Of a stretch of 64,000 nt of DNA, positions 50,131 through 63,100 are shown piece by piece; position 1 is the first letter of the stretch; each line of letters starts with the position of its first letter. The notes under the pieces were generated by a model. That model was given only the letters and a program-made list of their open reading frames with translations. It did no database searches and was not told the DNA's origin. Position numbers and translations under genes: made by a program. Origin of the DNA: Thuidium tamariscinum (Eukaryota > Streptophyta > Bryopsida > Hypnales > Thuidiaceae); contig OX344755.2 in assembly GCA_947034885.2 (NCBI GenBank), forward strand, positions 26,977,052 through 27,041,051. The letters run 5' to 3'.

Positions 50131-53100
50131 TAGTAATTCTATAGAACTGGATTAGATATTACAATGTGATCACGTTGAATTTGTCTTGCAACTGAGAAGT
50201 TTGCGCGTCTTAATATCAACTAAACACCTCGGAGATTTCCTCGGCCAAGAGAATAACCCCGTAGGCTCTTGAATGGTGTGCATTTTTGAATTTTAATCGC
50301 ATTGAATTTTACAGCTTATTTTTTGTAGTAATTCTATAGAACTGGATTAGATATTACAATGTGATCACGTTGAATTTGTATTGCAACTGAGAAGTTTGCG
50401 CGTCTTGATATCAACTAAACACCTCGGAGATTTCCTCGGCCACGAGAATAACTCCGTAGGCTCTTGAATGGTGTGCATTTTTGAATTTTAATCGCACTGA
50501 ATTTTACAGCATATTTTTTGTAGTAATTCTATAGAACTGGATTAGATATTACAATGTGATCACGTTGAATTTGTCTTGCAACTAAGAAGTTTGCGCGTCT
50601 TGATATCAACTAAACACCTCGGAGATTTCCTCGGCCAAGAGAATAACCCCGTAGGCTCTTGAATGGTGTGCATTTTTGAATTTTAATCGCATTGAATTTC
50701 ATAGCATATTTTTTGTAGTAATTCTATAGAACTGGATTAGATATTACAATGTGATCACTTTGAATTTGTCTTGCAACTGAGAAGTTTGCGCGTCTTGATG
50801 TCAACTAAACACCTAGGAAATTTCCTCGGCCAAGAGAATAACCCCGTAGGCTCTTGAATGGTGTGCATTTTTGAATTTTAATCGCATTGAATTTCACAGC
50901 ATGCTTTTTTTAGTAATTCTATAGAACTGGATTAGATATTACAATGTGATCACGTTGAATTTGTCTTGCAACTGAGAAGTTTGCGCGTCTTAATATCAAC
51001 TAAACACCTCGGAGATTTCCTCGGCCAAGAGAATAACCCCGTAGGCTCTTGAATGGTGTGCATTTTTGAATTTTAATCGCATTGAATTTTACAGCTTATT
51101 TTTTGTAGTAATTCTATAGAACTGGATTAGATATTACAATGTGATCACGTTGAATTTGTATTGCAACTGAGAAGTTTGCGCGTCTTGATATCAACTAAAC
51201 ACCTCGGAGATTTCCTCGGCCACGAGAATAACTCCGTAGGCTCTTGAATGGTGTGCATTTTTGAATTTTAATCGCACTGAATTTTACAGCATATTTTTTG
51301 TAGTAATTCTATAGAACTGGATTAGATATTACAATGTGATCACTTTGAATTTGTCTTGCAACTGAGAAGTTTGCGCGTCTTAATATCAACTAAACACCTC
51401 GTAGATTTCCTCGGCCAAGAGAATAACCCCGTAGGCTCTTGAATGGTGTGCATTTTTGAATTTTGATCGCATTCAATGTTACAGCATATATTTTGTAGTA
51501 ATTCTATAGAACTGGATTAGATATTACAATGTGATCACGTTAAATTTGTCTGGCAACTGAGAAGTTTGCGCGTCTTGATGTCAACTAAACACCTCGTAGA
51601 TTTCTTCGGCCAAGAGAATAACCCCGTAGGCTCTTGAATGGTGTGCATTTTTGAATTTTAATCGCATTGAATTTCATACCATATTTTTTGGAGTAATTCT
51701 ATAGAACTGGATTAGATATTACAATGTGATCACTTTGAATTTGTCTTGCAACTGAGAAGTTTGCGCGTCTTAATATCAACTAAACACCTCGTAGATTTCC
51801 TCGGCCAAGAGAATAACCCCGTAGGCTCTTGAATGGTGTGCATTTTTGAATTTTGATCGCATTCAATGTGACAGCATATATTTTGTAGTAATTCTATAGA
51901 ACTGGATTAGATATTACAATGTGATCACGTTAAATTTGTCTGGCAACTGAGAAGTTTGCGCGTCTTGATGTCAACTAAACACCTCGTAGATTTCCTCGGC
52001 CAAGAGAATAACCCCGTAGGCTCTTGAATGGTGTGCATTTTTGAATTTTAATCGCATTGAATTTCATAGCATATTTTTTGGAGTAATTCTATAGAACTGG
52101 ATTAGATATTACAATGTGATCACGTTGAATTTGTCTTGCAACTGAGAAGTTTGCGCGTCTTAATATCAACTAAACACCTCGGAGATTTCCTCGGCCAAGA
52201 GAATAACCCCGTAGGCTCTTGAATGGTGTGCATTTTGAATTTTAATCGCATTGAATTTCACAGCATATTTTTTGTAGTAATTCTATAGAACTGGATTAGA
52301 TATTACAATGTGATCACTTTGAATTTGTCTTGCAACTGGGAGGTTTGCGCGTCTTGATGTCAACTAAACACCTCGGAGATTTCCTCGGCCAAGAGAATAA
52401 CCCCGTAGGCTCTTGAATGGTGTGCATTTTTGAATTTTAATCGCATTCAATGTTACAGCATATATTTTGTAGTAATTCTATAGAACTGGATTAGATATTA
52501 CAATGTGATCACGTTGAATTTGTCTTGCAACTGAGAAGTTTGCGCGTCTTGATGTCAACTAAACAACGAGGAGGTTTCCTCGGCCAAGAGAATAACCCCG
52601 TAGGCTCTTGAATGGTGTGCATTTTTGAATTTTAATCGCATTGAATTTCATAGCATATTTTTTGGAGTAATTCTATAGAACTGGATTAGATATTACAATG
52701 TGATCACGTTGAATTTGTCTTGCAACTGGGAAGTTTGCGCGTCTTGATGTCAACTAAACACCTAGGAAATTTCCTCGGCCAAGAGAATAACCCCGTAGGC
52801 TCTTGAATGGTGTGCATTTTTGAATTTTAATCGCATTCAATGTTACAGCATATATTTTGTAGTAATTCTATAGAACTGGATTAGATATTACAATGTGATC
52901 ACGTTGAATTTGTCTTGCAACTGAGAAGTTTGCGCGTCTTGATGTCAACTAAACAACGAGGAGGTTTCCTCGGCCAAGAGAATAACCCCGTAGGCTCTTG
53001 AATGGTGTGCATTTTTGAATTTTAATCGCATTCAATGTTACAGCATATATTTTGTAGTAATTCTATAGAACTGGATTAGATATTACAATGTGATCACGTT

Positions 53101-56100
53101 GAATTTGTCTTGCAACTGAGAAGTTTGCGCGTCTTGATGTCAACTAAACACCTAGGAGATTTCCTCGGCCAAGAGAATAACCCCGTAGGCTCTTGAATGG
53201 TGTGCATTTTTGAATTTTGATCGCATTGAATTTCACAGCATATTTTTTGTAGTAGTTCTATAGAACTGGATTAGATATTACAATGTGATCACGTTGAATT
53301 TGTCTTGCAACTGAGAAGTTTGCGCGTCTTGATATCAACTAAACACCTCGGAGATTTCCTCGGCCAGGAGAATAACTCCGTAGGCTCTTGAATGGTGTGC
53401 ATTTTTGAATTTTAATCGCATTGAATTTCACAGCATATTTTTTGTAGTAATTCTATAGAACTGGATTAGATATTACAATGTGATCACTTTGAATTTGTCT
53501 TGCAACTGGGAGGTTTGCGCGTCTTGATGTCAACTAAACACCTCGGAGATTTCCTCGGCCAAGAGAATAACCCCGTAGGCTCTTGAATGGTGTGCATTTT
53601 TGAATTTTAATCGCATTGAATTTCATAGCATATTGTTTGGAGTAATTCTATAGAACTGGATTAGATATTACAATGTGATCACGTTGAATTTGTCTTGCAA
53701 CTGAGAAGTTTGCGCGTCTTGATGTCAACTAAACAACGAGGAGGTTTCCTCGGCCAAGAGAATAACCCCGTAGGCTCTTGAATGGTGTGCATTTTTGAAT
53801 TTTAATCGCATTCAATGTTACAGCATATATTTTGTAGTAATTCTATAGAACTGGATCAGATATTACAATGTGATCACGTTGAATTTGTCTTGCAACTGGG
53901 AGGTTTGCGCGTCTTGATATCAACTAAACACCTAGGAGATTTCCTCGGCCAAGAGAATAACCCCGTAGGCTCTTGAATGGTGTGCATTTTTGAATTTTGA
54001 TCGCATTGAATTTCACAGCATATTTTTTGTAGTAGTTCTATAGAACTGGATTAGATATTACAATGTGATCACGTTGAATTTGTCTTGCAACTGAGAAGTT
54101 TCCGCGTCTTGATATCAACTAAACACCTCGGAGATTTCCTCGGCCAGGAGAATAACTCCGTAGGCTCTTGAATGGTGTGCATTTTTGAATTTTAATCGCA
54201 TTGAATTTCACAGCATATTTTTTGTAGTAATTCTATAGAACTGGATTAGATATTACAATGTGATCACTTTGAATTTGTCTTGCAACTGGGAGGTTTGCGC
54301 GTCTTGATGTCAACTAAACACCTCGGAGATTTCCTCGGCCAAGAGAATAACCCCGTAGGCTCTTGAATGGTGTGCATTTTTGAATTTTAATCGCATTGAA
54401 TTTCATAGCATATTGTTTGGAGTAATTCTATAGAACTGGATTAGATATTACAATGTGATCACGTTGAATTTGTCTTGCAACTGAGAAGTTTGCGCGTCTT
54501 GATGTCAACTAAACAACGAGGAGGTTTCCTCGGCCAAGAGAATAACCCCGTAGGCTCTTGAATGGTGTGCATTTTTGAATTTTAATCGCATTCAATGTTA
54601 CAGCATATATTTTGTAGTAATTCTATAGAACTGGATCAGATATTACAATGTGATCACGTTGAATTTGTCTTGCAACTGAGAAGTTTGCGCGTCTTGATGT
54701 CAACTAAACACCTCGGAGATTTCCTCGGCCAAGAGAATAACCCCGTAGGCTCTTGAATGGTGTGCATTTTTGAATTTTAATCGCATTGAATTTCACAGCA
54801 TATATTTTGTAGTAATTCTATAGAACGGGATCAGATATTACAATGTGATCACGTTGAATTTGTCTTGCAACTGAGAAGTTTGCGCGTCTTGATATCAACT
54901 AAACACCTCGGAGATTTCCCCGGCCGAGAGACTAACTCCGTAGGCTCTTGAATGGTGTGCATTTTTGAATTTAATCGCATTGAATTTCACAGCATGCTTT
55001 TTTTAGTAATTCTATAGAACTGGATTAGATATTACAATGTGATCACGTTGAATTTGTCTTGCAACTGAGAAGTTTGCGCGTCTTAATATCAACTAAACAC
55101 CTCGGAGATTTCCTCGGCCAAGAGAATAACTCCGTAGGCTCTTGAATGGTGTGCATTTTTGAATTTTAATCGCATTGAATTTTACAGCTTATTTTTTGTA
55201 GTAATTCTATAGAACTGGATTAGATATTACAATGTGATCACGTTGAATTTGTATTGCAACTGAGAAGTTTGCGCGTCTTGATATCAACTAAACACCTCGG
55301 AGATTTCCTCGGCCACGAGAATAACTCCGTAGGCTCTTGAATGGTGTGCATTTTTGAATTTTAATCGCACTGAATTTTACAGCATATTTTTTGTAGTAAT
55401 TCTATAGAACTGGATTAGATATTACAATGTGATCACGTTGAATTTGTCTTGCAACTAAGAAGTTTGCGCGTCTTGATATCAACTAAACACCTCGGAGATT
55501 TCCTCGGCCAAGAGAATAACCCCGTAGGCTCTTGAATGGTGTGCATTTTTGAATTTTAATCGCATTGAATTTCATAGCATATTTTTTGTAGTAATTCTAT
55601 AGAACTGGATTAGATATTACAATGTGATCACTTTGAATTTGTCTTGCAACTGAGAAGTTTGCGCGTCTTGATGTCAACTAAACACCTAGGAAATTTCCTC
55701 GGCCAAGAGAATAACCCCGTAGGCTCTTGAATGGTGTGCATTTTTGAATTTTAATCGCATTGAATTTCACAGCATGCTTTTTTTAGTAATTCTATAGAAC
55801 TGGATTAGATATTACAATGTGATCACGTTGAATTTGTCTTGCAACTGAGAAGTTTGCGCGTCTTAATATCAACTAAACACCTCGGAGATTTCCTCGGCCA
55901 AGAGAATAACCCCGTAGGCTCTTGAATGGTGTGCATTTTTGAATTTTAATCGCATTGAATTTTACAGCTTATTTTTTGTAGTAATTCTATAGAACTGGAT
56001 TAGATATTACAATGTGATCACGTTGAATTTGTATTGCAACTGAGAAGTTTGCGCGTCTTGATATCAACTAAACACCTCGGAGATTTCCTCGGCCACGAGA

Positions 56101-59100
56101 ATAACTCCGTAGGCTCTTGAATGGTGTGCATTTTTGAATTTTAATCGCACTGAATTTTACAGCATATTTTTTGTAGTAATTCTATAGAACTGGATTAGAT
56201 ATTACAATGTGATCACTTTGAATTTGTCTTGCAACTGAGAAGTTTGCGCGTCTTAATATCAACTAAACACCTCGTAGATTTCCTCGGCCAAGAGAATAAC
56301 CCCGTAGGCTCTTGAATGGTGTGCATTTTTGAATTTTGATCGCATTCAATGTTACAGCATATATTTTGTAGTAATTCTATAGAACTGGATTAGATATTAC
56401 AATGTGATCACGTTAAATTTGTCTGGCAACTGAGAAGTTTGCGCGTCTTGATGTCAACTAAACACCTCGTAGATTTCTTCGGCCAAGAGAATAACCCCGT
56501 AGGCTCTTGAATGGTGTGCATTTTTGAATTTTAATCGCATTGAATTTCATAGCATATTTTTTGTAGTAATTCTATAGAACTGGATTAGATATTACAATGT
56601 GATCACTTTGAATTTGTCTTGCAACTGAGAAGTTTGCGCGTCTTAATATCAACTAAACACCTCGTAGATTTCCTCGGCCAAGAGAATAACCCCGTAGGCT
56701 CTTGAATGGTGTGCATTTTTGAATTTTGATCGCATTCAATGTGACAGCATATATTTTGTAGTAATTCTATAGAACTGGATTAGATATTACAATGTGATCA
56801 CGTTAAATTTGTCTGGCAACTGAGAAGTTTGCGCGTCTTGATGTCAACTAAACACCTCGTAGATTTCCTCGGCCAAGAGAATAACCCCGTAGGCTCTTGA
56901 ATGGTGTGCATTTTTGAATTTTAATCGCATTGAATTTCATAGCATATTTTTTGGAGTAATTCTATAGAACTGGATTAGATATTACAATGTGATCACGTTG
57001 AATTTGTCTTGCAACTGAGAAGTTTGCGCGTCTTGATATCAACTAAACACCTCGGAGATTTCCTCGGCCAAGAGAATAACCCCGTAGGCTCTTGAATGGT
57101 GTGCATTTTGAATTTTAATCGCATTGAATTTCACAGCATATTTTTTGTAGTAATTCTATAGAACTGGATTAGATATTACAATGTGATCACTTTGAATTTG
57201 TCTTGCAACTGGGAGGTTTGCGCGTCTTGATGTCAACTAAACACCTCGGAGATTTCCTCGGCCAAGAGAATAACCCCGTAGGCTCTTGAATGGTGTGCAT
57301 TTTTGAATTTTAATCGCATTCAATGTTACAGCATATATTTTGTAGTAATTCTATAGAACTGGATTAGATATTACAATGTGATCACGTTGAATTTGTCTTG
57401 CAACTGAGAAGTTTGCGCGTCTTGATGTCAACTAAACAACGAGGAGGTTTCCTCGGCCAAGAGAATAACCCCGTAGGCTCTTGAATGGTGTGCATTTTTG
57501 AATTTTAATCGCATTGAATTTCATAGCATATTTTTTGGAGTAATTCTATAGAACTGGATTAGATATTACAATGTGATCACGTTGAATTTGTCTTGCAACT
57601 GGGAAGTTTGCGCGTCTTGATGTCAACTAAACACCTAGGAAATTTCCTCGGCCAAGAGAATAACCCCGTAGGCTCTTGAATGGTGTGCATTTTTGAATTT
57701 TAATCGCATTCAATGTTACAGCATATATTTTGTAGTAATTCTATAGAACTGGATTAGATATTACAATGTGATCACGTTGAATTTGTCTTGCAACTGAGAA
57801 GTTTGCGCGTCTTGATGTCAACTAAACAACGAGGAGGTTTCCTCGGCCAAGAGAATAACCCCGTAGGCTCTTGAATGGTGTGCATTTTTGAATTTTAATC
57901 GCATTCAATGTTACAGCATATATTTTGTAGTAATTCTATAGAACTGGATTAGATATTACAATGTGATCACGTTGAATTTGTCTTGCAACTGAGAAGTTTG
58001 CGCGTCTTGATGTCAACTAAACACCTAGGAGATTTCCTCGGCCAAGAGAATAACCCCGTAGGCTCTTGAATGGTGTGCATTTTTGAATTTTGATCGCATT
58101 GAATTTCACAGCATATTTTTTGTAGTAGTTCTATAGAACTGGATTAGATATTACAATGTGATCACGTTGAATTTGTCTTGCAACTGAGAAGTTTCCGCGT
58201 CTTGATATCAACTAAACACCTCGGAGATTTCCTCGGCCAGGAGAATAACTCCGTAGGCTCTTGAATGGTGTGCATTTTTGAATTTTAATCGCATTGAATT
58301 TCACAGCATATTTTTTGTAGTAATTCTATAGAACTGGATTAGATATTACAATGTGATCACTTTGAATTTGTCTTGCAACTGGGAGGTTTGCGCGTCTTGA
58401 TGTCAACTAAACACCTCGGAGATTTCCTCGGCCAAGAGAATAACCCCGTAGGCTCTTGAATGGTGTGCATTTTTGAATTTTAATCGCATTGAATTTCATA
58501 GCATATTTTTTGTAGTAATTCTATAGAACTGGATTAGATATTACAATGTGATCACGTTGAATTTGTCTTGCAACTGAGAAGTTTGCGCGTCTTGATGTCA
58601 ACTAAACAACGAGGAGGTTTCCTCGGCCAAGAGAATAACCCCGTAGGCTCTTGAATGGTGTGCATTTTTGAATTTTAATCGCATTCAATGTTACAGCATA
58701 TATTTTGTAGTAATTCTATAGAACTGGATCAGATATTACAATGTGATCACGTTGAATTTGTCTTGCAACTGAGAAGTTTGCGCGTCTTGATGTCAACTAA
58801 ACACCTCGGAGATTTCCTCGGCCAAGAGAATAACACCGTAGGCTCTTGAATGGTGTGCATTTTTGAATTTTAATCGCATTGAATTTCACAGCATATATTT
58901 TGTAGTAATTCTATAGAACGGGATCAGATATTACAATGTGATCACGTTGAATTTGTCTTGCAACTGAGAAGTTTGCGCGTCTTGATATCAACTAAACACC
59001 TCGGAGATTTCCCCGGCCGAGAGACTAACTCCGTAGGCTCTTGAATGGTGTGCATTTTTGAATTTAATCGCATTGAATTTCACAGCATGCTTTTTTTAGT

Positions 59101-59780
59101 AATTCTATAGAACTGGATTAGATATTACAATGTGATCACGTTGAATTTGTCTTGCAACTGAGAAGTTTGCGCGTCTTAATATCAACTAAACACCTCGGAG
59201 ATTTCCTCGGCCAAGAGAATAACCCCGTAGGCTCTTGAATGGTGTGCATTTTTGAATTTTAATCGCATTGAATTTTACAGCTTATTTTTTGTAGTAATTC
59301 TATAGAACTGGATTAGATATTACAATGTGATCACGTTGAATTTGTATTGCAACTGAGAAGTTTGCGCGTCTTGATATCAACTAAACACCTCGGAGATTTC
59401 CTCGGCCACGAGAATAACTCCGTAGGCTCTTGAATGGTGTGCATTTTTGAATTTTAATCGCACTGAATTTTACAGCATATTTTTTGTAGTAATTCTATAG
59501 AACTGGATTAGATATTACAATGTGATCACGTTGAATTTGTCTTGCAACTAAGAAGTTTGCGCGTCTTGATATCAACTAAACACCTCGGAGATTTCCTCGG
59601 CCAAGAGAATAACCCCGTAGGCTCTTGAATGGTGTGCATTTTTGAATTTTAATCGCATTGAATTTCATAGCATATTTTTTGTAGTAATTCTATAGAACTG
59701 GATTAGATATTACAATGTGATCACTTTGAATTTGTCTTGCAACTGAGAAGTTTGCGCGTCTTGATGTCAACTAAACACCT
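49500..59780 (+). repeat. 4873/4093-bp HOR, two full copies plus the start of a third
   Basis: Variants at 49641, 50094, 51884 and 53251 reappear 4873 bp later (54514, 54967, 56757, 58124). After the point of a 780-bp difference the offset is 4093 (54031 with 58124; 54967 with 59060). The third copy diverges near 59780, where CCTAGGAGATTTCC replaces CCTAGGAAATTTCC. Periods correspond to 25 and 21 monomers. Confidence 0.85.
53220..54780 (+). repeat. 780-bp tetramer tandem duplication
   Basis: The sequence from about 53221 recurs from 54001 with an exact 780-bp shift, including the rare AGTAGTTCTATAG variant at 53251 and 54031 and the CATATTGTTTGGAG type that follows. Only one copy is present in the homologous place near 58.1 kb, so either this duplication is younger than the 4873-bp event or the second copy lost it. 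Confidence 0.85.
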
Positions 59781-61399
59781 AGGAGATTTCCTCGGCCAAG
59801 AGAATAACCCCGTAGGCTCTTGAATGGTGTGCATTTTTGAATTTTGATCGCATTCAATGTTACAGCATATATTTTGTAGTAATTCTATAGAACTGGATTA
59901 GATATTACAATGTGATCACGTTAAATTTGTCTGGCAACTGAGAAGTTTGCGCGTCTTGATGTCAACTAAACACCTCGTAGATTTCCTCGGCCAAGAGAAT
60001 AACCCCGTAGGCTCTTGAATGGTGTGCATTTTTGAATTTTAATCGCATTGAATTTCATAGCATATTTTTTGGAGTAATTCTATAGAACTGGATCAGATAT
60101 TACAATGTGATCACGTTGAATTTGTCTTGCAACTGAGAAGTTTGCGCGTCTTAATATCAACTAAACACCTCGGAGATTTCCTCGGCCAAGAGAATAACCC
60201 CGTAGGCTCTTGAATGGTGTGCATTTTGAATTTTAATCGCATTGAATTTCACAGCATATTTTTTGTAGTAATTCTATAGAACTGGATTAGATATTACAAT
60301 GTGATCACGTTGAATTTGTCTTGCAACTAAGAAGTTTGCGCGTCTTGATGTCAACTAAACACCTAGGAAATTTCCTCGGCCAAGAGAATAACCCCGTAGG
60401 CTCTTGAATGGTGTGCATTTTTGAATTTAATCGCATTCAATGTTACAGCATATATTTTGTAGTAATTCTATAGAACTGGATTAGATATTACAATGTGATC
60501 ACGTTGAATTTGTCTTGCAACTGAGAAGTTTGCGCGTCTTAATATCAACTAAACACCTCGGAGATTTCCTCGGCCAAGAGAATAACCCCGTAGGCTCTTG
60601 AATGGTGTGCATTTTTGAATTTTAATCGCATTGAATTTTACAGCTTATATTTTGTAGTAATTCTATAGAACGGGATCAGATATTACAATGTGATCACGTT
60701 GAATTTGTCTTGCAACTGAGAAGTTTGCGCGTCTTAATATCAACTAAACACCTCGGAGATTTCCTCGGCCAAGAGAATAACCCCGTAGGCTCTTGAATGG
60801 TGTGCATTTTGAATTCTAATCGCATTGAATTTCACAGCATATTTTTTGTAGTAATTCTATAGAACTGGATTAGATATTACAATGTGATCACTTTGAATTT
60901 GTCTTGCAACTGGGAGGTTTGCGCGTCTTGATGTCAACTAAACACCTCGGAGATTTCCTCGGCCAAGAGAATAACCCCGTAGGCTCTTGAATGGTGTGCA
61001 TTTTTGAATTTTAATCGCATTGAATTTCATAGCATATTTTTTGGAGTAATTCTATAGAACTGGATCAGATATTACAATGTGATCACGTTGAATTTGTCTT
61101 GCAACTGAGAAGTTTGCGCGTCTTGATGTCAACTAAACAACGAGGAGGTTTCCTCGGCCAAGAGAATAACCCCGTAGGCTCTTGAATGGTGTGCATTTTT
61201 GAATTTTAATCGCATTCAATGTTACAGCATATATTTTGTAGTAATTCTATAGAACTGGATCAGATATTACAATGTGATCACGTTGAATTTGTCTTGCAAC
61301 TGAGAAGTTTGCGCGTCTTGATGTCAACTAAACACCTCGGAGATTTCCTCGGCCAAGAGAATAACCCCGTAGGCTCTTGAATGGTGTGCATTTTTGAAT

Positions 61400-63100
61400 T
61401 TTAATCGCATTGAATTTCACAGCATATATTTTGTAGTAATTCTATAGAACGGGATCAGATATTACAATGTGATCACGTTGAATTTGTCTTGCAACTGAGA
61501 AGTTTGCGCGTCTTGATATCAACTAAACACCTCGGAGATTTCCCCGGCCGAGAGACTAACTCCGTAGGCTCTTGAATGGTGTGCATTTTTGAATTTAATC
61601 GCATTGAATTTCACAGCATGCTTTTTTTAGTAATTCTATAGAACTGGATTAGATATTACAATGTGATCACGTTGAATTTGTCTTGCAACTGAGAAGTTTG
61701 CGCGTCTTAATATCAACTAAACACCTCGGAGATTTCCTCGGCCAAGAGAATAACCCCGTAGGCTCTTGAATGGTGTGCATTTTTGAATTTTAATCGCATT
61801 GAATTTCATAGCATATTTTTTGGAGTAATTCTATAGAACTGGATCAGATATTACAATGTGATCACGTTGAATTTGTCTTGCAACTGAGAAGTTTGCGCGT
61901 CTTGATGTCAACTAAACAACGAGGAGGTTTCCTCGGCCAAGAGAATAACCCCGTAGGCTCTTGAATGGTGTGCATTTTTGAATTTTGATCGCATTGAATT
62001 TCACAGCATATTTTTTGTAGTAGTTCTATAGAACTGGATTAGATATTACAATGTGATCACGTTGAATTTGTCTTGCAACTGAGAAGTTTCCGCGTCTTGA
62101 TATCAACTAAACACCTCGGAGATTTCCTCGGCCAGGAGAATAACTCCGTAGGCTCTTGAATGGTGTGCATTTTTGAATTTTAATCGCATTGAATTTCACA
62201 GCATATTTTTTGTAGTAATTCTATAGAACTGGATTAGATATTACAATGTGATCACTTTGAATTTGTCTTGCAACTGGGAGGTTTGCGCGTCTTGATGTCA
62301 ACTAAACACCTCGGAGATTTCCTCGGCCAAGAGAATAACCCCGTAGGCTCTTGAATGGTGTGCATTTTTGAATTTTAATCGCATTGAATTTCATAGCATA
62401 TTGTTTGGAGTAATTCTATAGAACTGGATTAGATATTACAATGTGATCACGTTGAATTTGTCTTGCAACTGAGAAGTTTGCGCGTCTTGATGTCAACTAA
62501 ACAACGAGGAGGTTTCCTCGGCCAAGAGAATAACCCCGTAGGCTCTTGAATGGTGTGCATTTTTGAATTTTAATCGCATTCAATGTTACAGCATATATTT
62601 TGTAGTAATTCTATAGAACTGGATCAGATATTACAATGTGATCACGTTGAATTTGTCTTGCAACTGAGAAGTTTGCGCGTCTTGATGTCAACTAAACACC
62701 TCGGAGATTTCCTCGGCCAAGAGAATAACCCCGTAGGCTCTTGAATGGTGTGCATTTTTGAATTTTAATCGCATTGAATTTCACAGCATATATTTTGTAG
62801 TAATTCTATAGAACGGGATCAGATATTACAATGTGATCACGTTGAATTTGTCTTGCAACTGAGAAGTTTGCGCGTCTTGATATCAACTAAACACCTCGGA
62901 GATTTCCCCGGCCGAGAGACTAACTCCGTAGGCTCTTGAATGGTGTGCATTTTTGAATTTAATCGCATTGAATTTCACAGCATGCTTTTTTTAGTAATTC
63001 TATAGAACTGGATTAGATATTACAATGTGATCACGTTGAATTTGTCTTGCAACTGAGAAGTTTGCGCGTCTTAATATCAACTAAACACCTCGGAGATTTC
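61400..63100 (+). repeat. Second 1364-bp 7-mer duplication
   Basis: AACGGGATCAG and the following GAATTTAATCGC plus GCATGCTTTTTTTAG monomers recur at an offset of 1364 bp (61591 and 62955). After the first copy the expected TTTACAGCTTATT monomer is replaced by the TCATAGCATATTTTTTGGAG type, so the cassette is cut short there and whole in the second copy. Confidence 0.75.
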
